A program made the translations under genes and the position numbers. This document shows positions 55,748-64,000 of a DNA stretch of 64,000 nt, one piece after another; position 1 is the stretch's first letter; every line of letters starts with the position of its first letter. Origin of the DNA: Pseudomonas taeanensis MS-3 (GTDB taxonomy: Bacteria > Pseudomonadota > Gammaproteobacteria > Pseudomonadales > Pseudomonadaceae). The notes beneath the pieces were generated by a model. It did no database searches. It saw only the letters and a program-made list of their open reading frames with translations, and was not told where the DNA came from. The stretch lies in assembly GCF_000498575.2 (NCBI RefSeq), contig NZ_AWSQ01000001.1, positions 343,048 through 407,047 on the forward strand, written 5' to 3'.

Positions 55748-56500
55748 ATGTGCCTGATCGTCTTCGCCTGGCGCCCCTCCCACGACATCCCTCTGGTTCT
55801 CGCCGCCAACCGCGACGAGTTCTATGATCGCCCCAGTCTGCCGCTGGCAGCCTGGGAAGACGCACCGGGGATCTATGGTGGACGCGACCTGCAGGCCGGA
55901 GGGACCTGGCTGGGCGTCGGACCTGACGGACGCTTCGCCGCCCTGACCAATATTCGTGACCCGCGCCAACCACCGTTCGGCCGCTCCCGCGGCGAGTTAC
56001 CGGTGCAGTACCTGAGCGGTCCGCTGGGACCAGAGGCCTTCTTGCTGGACTTGGCAAAACGCGCGGGTGAATACTCGGCCTTCAACCTGCTGATTGGCGA
56101 TCGCCATGAGCTATGGATGTTGAGCTCGCGTAAGGGCGTGCCCGAGCGACTCAGCGAAGGGCTTTACGGACTGTCGAACGCAGACCTGGATACGCCCTGG
56201 CCGAAAGTCGAAAAGGGCAAGGCACTACTTAGCGAATGCCTGATAGAACCGCAGACATCCTCCTTGCTCGACTTGCTCCACGATGGTCAACAGGCTGCGG
56301 ACGCGATTCTGCCGGACACAGGCGTCGGCATGAACACCGAGCGGCTGCTCTCGAGCATCTTTATCGCCACCCGCAGCTACGGCACCCTCGCCAGCACGGC
56401 GCTACTGGTCAAGGCCGACGGAACAAGACAACTAGTCGAACGCAGCTATGGTCCCAACGGCAAGCATTTGGGCGATGTCTGTCTCGACCTGGAGCCGTGA
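55748..56500 (+). CDS. NRDE/TANGO2-family protein
   Basis: This 250-residue protein begins with Cys2 after the initiator Met (MCLIVFAW), followed by the diagnostic LAANRDEFYDRPS motif. The N-terminal cysteine and fold suggest an Ntn-hydrolase-like origin. Eukaryotic TANGO2 is linked to haem or lipid handling; bacterial relatives include a haem-transport protein, but no role is certain here. An AAGGAG site precedes the start. It is convergent with ptsP. Confidence 0.88.
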   Translation: MCLIVFAWRPSHDIPLVLAANRDEFYDRPSLPLAAWEDAPGIYGGRDLQAGGTWLGVGPDGRFAALTNIRDPRQPPFGRSRGELPVQYLSGPLGPEAFLLDLAKRAGEYSAFNLLIGDRHELWMLSSRKGVPERLSEGLYGLSNADLDTPWPKVEKGKALLSECLIEPQTSSLLDLLHDGQQAADAILPDTGVGMNTERLLSSIFIATRSYGTLASTALLVKADGTRQLVERSYGPNGKHLGDVCLDLEP

Positions 56501-56539
56501 TCGGGCCCTGAGCCAGGAGTCTGTGCTCTGGACGGGCCC

Positions 56540-58819
56540 CTAGGCCTGGATATCCGAGGCTGGGTTGATCATTCGACCCAGACCGAGGTTGCGCAGGGCC
56601 AGTTGCAAGACGCTGTGATTCAGCTGCGGATTGTCATTGCACATCAACTGGGCCAGGAGCTCCCTGGCCTTGCTCAAGCTGATCTGGCGCAGCAGCCATT
56701 TCACCTTGGGCAAGTTGGTCGCGTTCATCGACAGGCTGTCGAAGCCCATGGCCATCAACAACACCGCCGCAGCCGGATCGCCCGCCATTTCGCCGCAAAT
56801 ACTCACCGGCTTGCCTTCGGCGTGGGCGTCGTCGACCACCTTGCGCAACGCTTGCAGCACAGCCGGGTGGAGGAAATCGTAGAGGTCGGCAACCCGCGGA
56901 TTGTTGCGATCAACCGCCAACAGGTATTGCGTCAGGTCGTTCGAGCCGACCGAAAGAAAGTCCACTTGGCGCGCCAGTTCGCGGGTCTGATAGACCGCGG
57001 CGGGGATCTCGATCATCACCCCGATGGGTGGCAACGGGATGTCCACCCCCTCGTCACGCACCTCACCCCAGGCCCGATGGATCAGGTGCTGCGCCTCTTC
57101 CAATTCCTGGATACCGGAAATCATCGGCAACAGGATGCGCAGGTTATTCAGCCCCTCGCTGGCCTTGAGCATGGCACGCGTCTGCACCAGGAATATCTCC
57201 GGGTGATCGAGGGTCACGCGGATACCACGCCAGCCGAGAAAGGGGTTCTCCTCCTTGATCGGGAAGTAGGACAAGGCCTTGTCACCACCGATATCCAGGC
57301 TACGCATGGTCACCGGCAAGGGATGGAAAGCGGCCAACTGCTCCCGGTAGATCGCCAGCTGCTCCTTCTCGCTGGGGAAGCGGTCCTTGATCATGAACGG
57401 CACTTCGGTGCGGTACAGGCCGACGCCCTCGGCGCCACGCTCTTGAGCCCGCACCACATCGGCGAGTAGACCGGTGTTGACCCACAGAGGCATGCGGTGA
57501 CCATCCAGGGTCTCGCAGGGCAAGGCGCGCAGGGCATCGAGCCCCTGACTCAGCTGGCGCTCTTCCTCGACCACCTCGGCGTACTGCTTGCGCAGAATCT
57601 CGCTGGGGTTGGTGAACACCTCGCCGTGATAGCCGTCGATGATCAGTTGAATGCCGTCGATCTTCGAATAGGGCAGATCGACCGCGCCCATCACCGTGGG
57701 AATGCCCATGGCGCGGGCGAAGATCGCCACATGCGAGTTGCCCGAGCCGAGCACCGAGACCAGGCCGACCAGTTTGCCTTCCGGCACCTCGCCGAGCATC
57801 GCGGGCGACAGCTCCTCGCTGACCAGAATGCAGTTATCCGGATATTCCAGGGTCTGCTGGCGAGCCTTCTGCAGGTAGGCGAGCAGGCGCCGGCCGAGAT
57901 CCTTGACGTCGGACGCCCGTTCGCGCAGGTAGGCGTCGTCCATCAACTCGAAGCGATTGACGTGTTCGCTGACCACCTGGCACAAGGCGCCCTGAGCCCA
58001 CTGCCCAGTCTTGATGATCTTGACCACTTCGTTGCCCAGGGCGGCGTCTTCCAACATCATCAGGTAGACGTCGAACAGCGCCCGTTCCTCGGGACGCAGT
58101 TGGGTGGCCATCTTCGCCGAGAGGTTGCGCATATCCTCGCGCACCCCTTCCAGGGCGGTCTGAAACAGCGCCAGCTCGGCGTCGATGTCGGTGACTGTCT
58201 TGTCCGGCACCACATCCAGATCGGCCGCTGGCAAGACCACCACGGCCGTACCAATGGCCGCGCCGGGCGAGCCCGGCACGCCGATAAACTTGGCCTCCTG
58301 AATGCCCTTGCCCTGTTTGCCCAGGCCACGGATCGAACCGGTCGCCTCGGCATGCGCGATAACTCCGGCGAGCTGGGCGCTCATGGTCACCAAAAAGGCT
58401 TCTTCGCCCTCGTCGAACTGGCGACGTTCCTTCTGCTGGATGACCAGCACCCCCATCACCCGCCGGTGGTGAATGATCGGTGAACCGAGGAAGGAGGCGT
58501 AGCGTTCCTCGCCGGTTTCGGCGAAGTAACGGAAGCGTGGGTGACTGGCGGCGTCTTCCAGGTTGAGCGGTTCTTCGCGCGTGCCGACCAGGCCAACCAG
58601 GCCCTCGTTCGGCGCCATGCTGACCTTGCCGATAGAACGCTTGTTCAGGCCATCGGTGGCCATCAGGACGAAGCGGTTGCTCTCGGGGTCGAGCAGATAG
58701 ACCGAGCAGACCTGGCTGCTCATGGCGGCCTTGACCCGCTGCACGATGATGCCCAACGCCGCATTGAGGTCCTTGGCGGCATTTACTTCCTGGACGATCT
58801 TGCGCAGCGTATTGAGCAT
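56540..58819 (-). CDS. ptsP: Phosphoenolpyruvate-protein phosphotransferase PtsP (enzyme I-Ntr)
   Basis: This 759-residue protein has an N-terminal GAF domain (about 15-155), then the enzyme I modules: the swivelling domain with the phosphorylated histidine in GSGNSHVAIFARAMG, and the PEP-binding barrel with the VGSNDLTQYLLAVDRNNP and SICGEMAGDP motifs. It starts the nitrogen-related phosphotransfer chain to NPr and EIIA-Ntr. It is 24 bp downstream of rppH, the same pairing seen in E. coli and P. aeruginosa. Confidence 0.97.
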   Translation of the reverse strand: MLNTLRKIVQEVNAAKDLNAALGIIVQRVKAAMSSQVCSVYLLDPESNRFVLMATDGLNKRSIGKVSMAPNEGLVGLVGTREEPLNLEDAASHPRFRYFAETGEERYASFLGSPIIHHRRVMGVLVIQQKERRQFDEGEEAFLVTMSAQLAGVIAHAEATGSIRGLGKQGKGIQEAKFIGVPGSPGAAIGTAVVVLPAADLDVVPDKTVTDIDAELALFQTALEGVREDMRNLSAKMATQLRPEERALFDVYLMMLEDAALGNEVVKIIKTGQWAQGALCQVVSEHVNRFELMDDAYLRERASDVKDLGRRLLAYLQKARQQTLEYPDNCILVSEELSPAMLGEVPEGKLVGLVSVLGSGNSHVAIFARAMGIPTVMGAVDLPYSKIDGIQLIIDGYHGEVFTNPSEILRKQYAEVVEEERQLSQGLDALRALPCETLDGHRMPLWVNTGLLADVVRAQERGAEGVGLYRTEVPFMIKDRFPSEKEQLAIYREQLAAFHPLPVTMRSLDIGGDKALSYFPIKEENPFLGWRGIRVTLDHPEIFLVQTRAMLKASEGLNNLRILLPMISGIQELEEAQHLIHRAWGEVRDEGVDIPLPPIGVMIEIPAAVYQTRELARQVDFLSVGSNDLTQYLLAVDRNNPRVADLYDFLHPAVLQALRKVVDDAHAEGKPVSICGEMAGDPAAAVLLMAMGFDSLSMNATNLPKVKWLLRQISLSKARELLAQLMCNDNPQLNHSVLQLALRNLGLGRMINPASDIQA

Positions 58820-58843
58820 GGTTCGGCTCTAGTCCGTATCAGT

Positions 58844-59323
58844 TCAGTCCAACGCCAGCAGGCGCGGAGCGAGTTCCTTAAGGGCGCGACGGTAAACCTC
58901 GCGCTTGAATGTGACCACCTGACCCAGTGGATACCAGTAACTGACCCAACGCCAACCATCGAATTCGGGTTTGTTGGTCAGGTCCATGCGCACACGTTGC
59001 TCATCCGAGGTCAGACGCAACAGGAACCACTTTTGCTTCTGGCCGATGCACAGCGGTTGGCTGTGGGTCCGTACCAGGCGCTGGGGCAGACGATAGCGCA
59101 ACCAGCCACGGGTGCAGGCGAGAATTTTCACATCGCGCTGCTCTAGGCCGACTTCTTCGTTCAACTCACGATACAGCGCCTCTTCAGGCGACTCATGGTC
59201 GTTGATTCCACCTTGCGGAAACTGCCAGGCCTCCTGGTTAATCCGACGCGCCCACAGCACCTGGCCGACCTCATTGGTCAGGATGATGCCGACATTGGGA
59301 CGAAAACCATCTGGATCGATCAC
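58844..59323 (-). CDS. rppH: RNA pyrophosphohydrolase RppH
   Basis: The GTG start at 59323, preceded by GAGG, gives 159 residues and the conserved N-terminus ([15 protein letters not shown]); an upstream ATG would add eleven non-conserved residues. The Nudix box is complete: [23 protein letters not shown] in form, with the metal-binding REL-EE residues. RppH removes pyrophosphate from the 5' end of mRNA and triggers decay. It is co-transcribed with ptsP. Confidence 0.95.
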   Translation of the reverse strand: MIDPDGFRPNVGIILTNEVGQVLWARRINQEAWQFPQGGINDHESPEEALYRELNEEVGLEQRDVKILACTRGWLRYRLPQRLVRTHSQPLCIGQKQKWFLLRLTSDEQRVRMDLTNKPEFDGWRWVSYWYPLGQVVTFKREVYRRALKELAPRLLALD

Positions 59324-59466
59324 GGCGCACAACCTCGTAAACGCATGTTTCGGCATTGTTCCACAAAGGCCGCAGCAGCGGCAACGCGACGGACAAGCCT
59401 AATAGGAATGGCCGCTAAAAGCCGCTATTCTGGCCGCCATTCGATGTTTTTATTTAAAGGTGTCCC

Positions 59467-60120
59467 GTGCGTTTGGCTCTATTCGATCTCGACAACACCC
59501 TGCTCGGCGGCGACAGCGACCACGCCTGGGGCGACTATCTGTGCGCGCGCGGCATTCTCGACGGCGTCGCTTACAAGGCGCGCAACGATGCCTTCTACCA
59601 GGACTATCTAGCCGGACAACTGGATATCACCGATTACCTGAATTTCAGCCTGGAAATCCTCGGCCGCAGCGAGATGGCTCAGCTCGAACAGTGGCACCGC
59701 GAGTTCATGCGCGACTGCGTGGAGCCGATCATCCTGAGCAAGGGCGAGGCCCTGCTGGCCGAACACCGCGCCGCCGGCGACAAGCTGCTGGTCATCACCG
59801 CCACCAACCGCTTCGTCACCGCACCGATTGTCGCGCGCCTGGGGGTCGACACCCTGCTGGCCACCGAGTGCGAGATGCATAACGGTCGCTACACCGGTCG
59901 CACCACCGACGTGCCCTGCTTCCGCGAAGGCAAGGTCACCCGCCTGAATCGCTGGTTGCAGGAAACAGGCTTCAACCTGGACGACAGCTGTTTCTACAGC
60001 GACTCGATGAATGATCTGCCGCTGCTCGAGCAGGTAACCCGCCCGGTGGCAGTCGACCCCGACGCGAACCTGCGCGACGAAGCACAAAAGCGCGGCTGGC
60101 CAGTGATTTCACTGCGCTGA
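59467..60120 (+). CDS. SerB-like HAD-family phosphatase
   Basis: This 217-residue HAD-IB hydrolase starts at GTG with AAAGGTG upstream. The nucleophile motif is FDLDNTLL, the second motif VITATN, and the metal motif [11 protein letters not shown]. It resembles phosphoserine phosphatase and the P. aeruginosa protein next to rppH. The substrate is not certain. Divergent from rppH. Confidence 0.9.
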   Translation: MRLALFDLDNTLLGGDSDHAWGDYLCARGILDGVAYKARNDAFYQDYLAGQLDITDYLNFSLEILGRSEMAQLEQWHREFMRDCVEPIILSKGEALLAEHRAAGDKLLVITATNRFVTAPIVARLGVDTLLATECEMHNGRYTGRTTDVPCFREGKVTRLNRWLQETGFNLDDSCFYSDSMNDLPLLEQVTRPVAVDPDANLRDEAQKRGWPVISLR

Positions 60121-60140
60121 CACGAGCCGGCTGCACAACG

Positions 60141-60171
60141 AAAAACGCCGCCTGAGCAGGCGGCGTTTTTG
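60141..60171. terminator. Bidirectional rho-independent terminator
   Basis: AAAAACGCCGCCTG and CAGGCGGCGTTTTT form a perfect 14-base stem with a two-base loop. With A and T runs on either side it can end both the HAD phosphatase gene and the convergent membrane protein gene. Confidence 0.95.
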
Positions 60172-60185
60172 TCTGCCAGCCAGCC

Positions 60186-60626
60186 TCAGGCCGGCTTGGC
60201 GCCCATCAGCCCCATGATCACCAGCACCAGCAGCAGTATCAGCCCGGCATAAGCGGCCGTAAAACGCAGCAAGCGGGCCGGCGCCGGAGTGTCGCCCAGA
60301 GCCTGCCAAGCCGACAGACGAGCGGCCAGCAACAGCAGCAACACCGCCAGCACCCCGAACAATGCACTACTCGCCAGCAGCCAGGTCTGCCCCAGTGGCC
60401 AGGCGGCCAGATTCACCAACCACCAGCCGCTGACCGGCAGGCTCAAGGCCAGCAACCCGAGCAGCGGCAGGCTGATCAGCCGGGTACGCCGCAGCTTGCG
60501 CTGCAATACGGCCGCATCGCCGCCGCGCCAGGCCTTCCACAGCATCACCACGTGAGCTATTAGGCCGAGCAGCAGCAGAATGCCTGGCAGGCTATGGGCG
60601 ATTTTCAGCAACTGATAGTGCTCCAC
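60186..60626 (-). CDS. Integral membrane protein (DUF2269-like)
   Basis: With a GTG start at 60626 the protein has 146 residues and four transmembrane helices. It begins VEHYQLLKIAHSLPG, a motif seen in DUF2269-type membrane proteins, with a histidine that could be a ligand. The start is four bases after the ilvA stop, so the two are co-transcribed. Function unknown. A longer ATG start would lie inside ilvA. Confidence 0.78.
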   Translation of the reverse strand: MEHYQLLKIAHSLPGILLLLGLIAHVVMLWKAWRGGDAAVLQRKLRRTRLISLPLLGLLALSLPVSGWWLVNLAAWPLGQTWLLASSALFGVLAVLLLLLAARLSAWQALGDTPAPARLLRFTAAYAGLILLLVLVIMGLMGAKPA

Positions 60627-60630
60627 GGAC

Positions 60631-62145
60631 TTACCCCAGAAAAAGTTTGTAGGCCGGGTTGTCGGTTTCATCCCAATGCGGATAACCGATGGCATCCAGC
60701 GCCGCGGGAATCAAATGACGCTCCTCGTCCGGCACCTGCAAAGCCGCCAGCACTCGACCATCGGCAGCGCCGTGGTTGCGGTAATGGAACATCGAGATAT
60801 TCCAGCGCCCACCGAGCTTTTGCAGGAAATTGAATAGCGCACCGGGCCGCTCGGGGAACTCGAAGCGAAACACTACTTCATCGCTGACCCGCGCCGCATG
60901 GCCGCCGACCATATGGCGGATATGCAACTTGGCCAGTTCGTTGTCGGTCAGATCCTGCACCGGAAAGCCCTGGCTGCGCAGGCTTTCCACCAGCGCCGCA
61001 CGCGGGTCGCTTTCCGGGTGGGTCTGCACACCGACGAAGATGTGCGCCTCGGTGGCGGTGTGGTAGCGGTAGTTGAATTCGGTGATCTGGCGCTTGCCGA
61101 TCGCTTCGCAGAAGGCCTTGAAGCTGCCCGGCCGCTCCGGGATGGTCACGGCGATGATCGCTTCGCGTTTCTCGCCCAACTCGGCCCGCTCGGCGACATG
61201 CCGCAGGCGGTCGAAGTTGACGTTGGCGCCCGAGTCGATACCGACCAGTACCTGCCCGCTGCAGCCTTCGCGCTCGACATATTTCTTGATCCCGGCCACA
61301 CCCAGGGCGCCGGCCGGTTCGGTGATCGAGCGAGTGTCGTCGTAGATGTCCTTGATCGCCGCACAAATCTCATCGCTGCTTACGGTGATGACTTCGTCGA
61401 CATAGTCCTTGCAGATGTCGAAGCCGTGCGCGCCGATCTGCGCCACCGCCACGCCGTCGGCGAACAATCCCACCTGGCTCAGCACCACGCGTTCGCCGGC
61501 GGCCATGGCGGCCTGCAGGCAGTTGGAGTCGTCCGGTTCGACACCGATGATCTTGATCTCGGGACGCAGGTACTTCACATAAGCCGCGATCCCGGCGATC
61601 AACCCACCGCCACCGACCGGCACGAAAATCGCGTCCAGCTGGCCGGGGTGTTGACGGAGAATTTCCATGGCCACGGTACCCTGTCCGGCAATGGTGTGCG
61701 GGTCGTCATAGGGGTGGACATAGATGTAGCCCTTTTCTTCCACCAGCTTCAGCGAATGGGCCAACGCCTCGGGGAAGCTGTCACCATGCAGCACCACCTT
61801 GCCGCCGCGCGAGCGCACGCCATGCACCTTGATCTCCGGGGTGGTCTTGGGCATCACGATGGTCGCCTTGACCCCCAGCACCTTGGCCGCCAGGGCCAGA
61901 CCCTGGGCATGGTTGCCGGCCGAGGCCGTGACCACGCCGCGCGCCTGCTCTTCGGGCGTGAGCTGCGCCAGCTTGTTGTAGGCCCCGCGAATCTTGAACG
62001 AGTACACCGGCTGCAGGTCTTCGCGCTTGAGCAGAATCTGGTTGCCCAGTCGTTCGGAAAGCTGGTTGGCGGTTTGCAGAGGGGTTTCCACCGCCACGTC
62101 ATAAACGCGCGAGGTGAGGATCTTCTTGACGTACTGTTCGAGCAT
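60631..62145 (-). CDS. ilvA: Biosynthetic threonine dehydratase
   Basis: ATG 62145 gives 504 residues. The PLP lysine is Lys51 in [11 protein letters not shown]; the phosphate-binding glycine loop is [10 protein letters not shown]. Two C-terminal ACT-like regulatory domains (about 325-400 and 420-504) show that it is the isoleucine-regulated biosynthetic form, not the short catabolic one. It makes 2-oxobutanoate from threonine for isoleucine synthesis. Divergent from rpiA, as in many gammaproteobacteria. Confidence 0.97.
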   Translation of the reverse strand: MLEQYVKKILTSRVYDVAVETPLQTANQLSERLGNQILLKREDLQPVYSFKIRGAYNKLAQLTPEEQARGVVTASAGNHAQGLALAAKVLGVKATIVMPKTTPEIKVHGVRSRGGKVVLHGDSFPEALAHSLKLVEEKGYIYVHPYDDPHTIAGQGTVAMEILRQHPGQLDAIFVPVGGGGLIAGIAAYVKYLRPEIKIIGVEPDDSNCLQAAMAAGERVVLSQVGLFADGVAVAQIGAHGFDICKDYVDEVITVSSDEICAAIKDIYDDTRSITEPAGALGVAGIKKYVEREGCSGQVLVGIDSGANVNFDRLRHVAERAELGEKREAIIAVTIPERPGSFKAFCEAIGKRQITEFNYRYHTATEAHIFVGVQTHPESDPRAALVESLRSQGFPVQDLTDNELAKLHIRHMVGGHAARVSDEVVFRFEFPERPGALFNFLQKLGGRWNISMFHYRNHGAADGRVLAALQVPDEERHLIPAALDAIGYPHWDETDNPAYKLFLG

Positions 62146-62328
62146 GGCGGCATCGCTGGCGGGCTTTCGGGGAACCACCGAGTCTACCCCAGGCGTCCGC
62201 CGAACGACCACCGGCAATCTAAGGGGCTCGCGGGCGCTAGCCACCCTGACCTGTGGCGCATGCCGCTTTGGCGGCGAGTCGGCGGACACAGCGCTTGATC
62301 CTGGGCGAGGTTTGCCTGCGCTTGCGGC

Positions 62329-62334
62329 TATAAT
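62329..62334 (+). promoter_or_regulatory. Probable rpiA -10 box
   Basis: TATAAT is an exact -10 consensus 40 bases before the rpiA start, in the ilvA-rpiA intergenic region. I see no matching -35 box. Confidence 0.5.
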
Positions 62335-62374
62335 CCACAGCCTCCGTCTCTCTTCTCTCTGTGTGGAACCCGGC

Positions 62375-63046
62375 ATGAATCAGGATCAACTCAAGCAAGC
62401 GGTCGCCCAAGCGGCAGTCGACTTCATCCTCCCCCAACTCGACGCCAAGAGCATCGTCGGGGTCGGCACTGGCTCCACCGCCAATTGCTTTATTGATGCC
62501 CTGGCCCAGCACAAAATGGCATTCGACGGCGCCGTAGCCAGTTCGGAAGCCACCGCCGCTCGCCTGAAAAACCACGGCATCCCGGTCTATGAACTGACGA
62601 CGGTTAGCGACCTGGAATTCTATGTCGATGGCGCCGACGAGAGCGACGAGCACCTCAACCTGATCAAGGGTGGTGGCGCCGCGCTGACCCGCGAGAAGAT
62701 CGTCGCAGCCGTGGCCAAGACCTTTGTCTGCATTGCCGACGCCAGCAAGCTGGTGCCGGTACTCGGCGCCTTCCCACTGCCAGTGGAAGTGATCCCGATG
62801 GCGCGCAGCCATGTGGCCCGCGAGCTGGTCAAACTGGGCGGCGATCCGGTGTATCGCGACGGCGTGATCACCGACAACGGCAACCAGATCCTCGACGTGC
62901 ACAACCTGAGCATCGTCAACCCGCGCGAATTGGAAGCGCAGATCAACAATATCGTCGGCGTAGTCTGCAACGGCCTGTTTGCCGCACGCCCTGCCGACTT
63001 GCTGTTGCTCGGCACCGACCAGGGCGTCAGGCAGCTCAAGCGCTAG
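62375..63046 (+). CDS. rpiA: Ribose-5-phosphate isomerase A
   Basis: This 223-residue enzyme has the phosphate-binding [16 protein letters not shown] motif, DGADESDE with the catalytic acidic residues, and [12 protein letters not shown]. It interconverts ribose 5-phosphate and ribulose 5-phosphate. ATG 62375 is supported by the conserved N-terminus ([16 protein letters not shown] in form). Confidence 0.97.
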   Translation: MNQDQLKQAVAQAAVDFILPQLDAKSIVGVGTGSTANCFIDALAQHKMAFDGAVASSEATAARLKNHGIPVYELTTVSDLEFYVDGADESDEHLNLIKGGGAALTREKIVAAVAKTFVCIADASKLVPVLGAFPLPVEVIPMARSHVARELVKLGGDPVYRDGVITDNGNQILDVHNLSIVNPRELEAQINNIVGVVCNGLFAARPADLLLLGTDQGVRQLKR

Positions 63047-63107
63047 CCATCCAGGCTGGGGGATACGCGCACGAAGTGGTTCGCTCAAGTAGCCGAGCCT
63101 GGCGCGA

Positions 63108-63155
63108 CGTAACCCAGCATGGCTGGCGCGAGTGCCGACGTCATGCTGGGTTACG
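63108..63155. repeat. Hairpin repeat downstream of rpiA
   Basis: CGTAACCCAGCATG (63108-63121) and CATGCTGGGTTACG (63142-63155) form a perfect 14-base stem. The sequence belongs to the dispersed GTAACCCA family also seen near 42976. It lies between convergent genes and could help terminate both. Confidence 0.75.
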
Positions 63156-63212
63156 CGGCGCTGTACGACGAGGGCCGAGGCCAGGCGGCATGTGAGAGCC
63201 GCGTTCTATCAC

Positions 63213-64000
63213 CTAGCCGGCGTTCTTCTTGAATACGTACAGCAGGTTGGGCTCGCTGACGATATAGATATTGCCCGCCGCATCCATGGTCACCCCTTCC
63301 CCTTGTTTGATGCTGCTGCGCAAGCCATGCAGGCCTGCGCTGAGGCTGATGAAACTGACCGGCTCACCGCGACCGTCCAACTCAAGCAGCATGCGTGACT
63401 CATCGGACAGCACCAGCGAGTGCCCGGTGCGCGCGTCGTAAGTCAGGGAGGAGATATCGCGAACGAACAGATTTCCTGCCGGCATGGCTTGCAGGCCACT
63501 CGACACACCGTCCTCTCCAGGCAACGCCAGGCTGAACAAGCCCAAGGGGCCACGTTCCTTGCCCAGCAGCACCCGCTGCCGGCGGGAGTCCCAGGCAATA
63601 CCCTCAAAGCCCTTATTGCCGGCATCGGCAAAGCCCAGATCGAAGGATGGATAATCCTGCGCATCGAGGCTCAGCGCATCGGCGGCCAGACTGAAGGCGG
63701 TCAGCGTGCGCAGACGCTCGTCGATGATCGCCAACTGGCCGCCCGCGAGTACCTCGACCCCCTCGGGATTGGCGAAGCCGGTGAGCGCAATGCGTCGCAG
63801 CACATCGCCGCCGAGCGACAACTCGACCAGCTGCGGATGCCTACCGGTCACGGTGAATAGCGTATCGGTGCCGGCGTTGTAGGTCAGACCGGAGGTTTCA
63901 TCCTCTTCCAGCCCGGCGAGCGGCCTGCCCTGGACCACCACCCGATAGCCTGGCAGCCAGATGCTCGCCTGCTGATCGGCGCGACTCAGGCGCTGTTCTT
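63213..64000 (-). CDS. SdiA-regulated-domain (YjiK-like) protein, 5' end outside window
   Basis: The frame is open from the stop at 63213 to the window edge, so the N-terminus (probably with a signal peptide) lies beyond 64000. The visible part (about 262 residues) has beta-propeller repeats such as DETSGLTYNAGTDTLFTVT and KGFEGIAWDSRRQRVLLGKERGP, typical of the SdiA-regulated/esterase-like phytase-type propeller family. These are exported proteins of unclear role. Confidence 0.85.
   Translation of the reverse strand, partial: EQRLSRADQQASIWLPGYRVVVQGRPLAGLEEDETSGLTYNAGTDTLFTVTGRHPQLVELSLGGDVLRRIALTGFANPEGVEVLAGGQLAIIDERLRTLTAFSLAADALSLDAQDYPSFDLGFADAGNKGFEGIAWDSRRQRVLLGKERGPLGLFSLALPGEDGVSSGLQAMPAGNLFVRDISSLTYDARTGHSLVLSDESRMLLELDGRGEPVSFISLSAGLHGLRSSIKQGEGVTMDAAGNIYIVSEPNLLYVFKKNAG

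Overview
The window is a 64 kb piece of a GC-rich gammaproteobacterial chromosome, almost certainly a Pseudomonas (sensu lato) other than P. aeruginosa. The evidence is the gene content and order (rsmD, lao, coaD, fdx, ggt, mutM, ilvD, folA, thyA, lgt, ptsP, rppH, ilvA, rpiA), which follow from memory the PA0330-PA0372 stretch of P. aeruginosa PAO1 in reverse, together with a complete pel operon and Pseudomonas-type REP repeats. There are no tRNA or rRNA genes, CRISPR arrays, phage genes or transposases. Genes are dense, with many ATGA-type overlaps.

Layout. Positions 15-3004 hold a plus-strand operon of unclear purpose: an EamA exporter, a two-domain cupin, a SAM methyltransferase with a G9 tract, and a 123-residue orphan. 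A convergent MocR-type regulator follows. Positions 4454-4994 are non-coding and carry a MITE-like repeat and a long inverted repeat. Positions 4995-9514 hold an active/inactive pair of M16 proteases, rsmD and a YheT-like hydrolase. Positions 9532-21754 (minus strand) are the complete pelABCDEFG exopolysaccharide operon, placed between the hydrolase and laoR. Positions 22108-26865 are the laoRCBA system for long-chain alcohol and aldehyde oxidation, with a perfect 18-bp palindrome inside the laoC promoter. Positions 26887-33702 hold housekeeping genes (coaD, ferredoxin, ggt, mutM, an HDOD protein, rlmI).

Positions 33717-40459 form a D-lysine-type catabolic locus: an RpiR regulator, a polar amino acid ABC transporter and an AmaD-like flavin dehydrogenase on the minus strand, with divergent dpkA. 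Positions 40738-45235 encode a polyamine-type ABC importer. Then come ilvD, a YitT-family gene broken by a one-base frameshift, folA, a DUF2868 membrane protein paired with a GTPase, a glutamate-receptor-like potassium channel, thyA, lgt, a TSUP permease, a TANGO2-like NRDE protein, ptsP, rppH, a SerB-like HAD phosphatase, a small membrane protein, ilvA, rpiA and a partial SdiA-regulated-domain gene.

How they work together. The Pel operon makes, modifies and exports a cationic biofilm polysaccharide under c-di-GMP control through PelD. The lao genes oxidise long-chain alcohols to acids, and the LaoB signal sequence suggests that LaoA may be exported with it. The ama/dpk locus imports a basic D-amino acid and converts it through a cyclic imine toward L-pipecolate. 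I see no clear-cut undescribed defence or mobile system. The best candidates for new biology are the left-edge cupin/methyltransferase/exporter operon, the DUF2868-GTPase pair, and the LaoB-LaoA export hypothesis.
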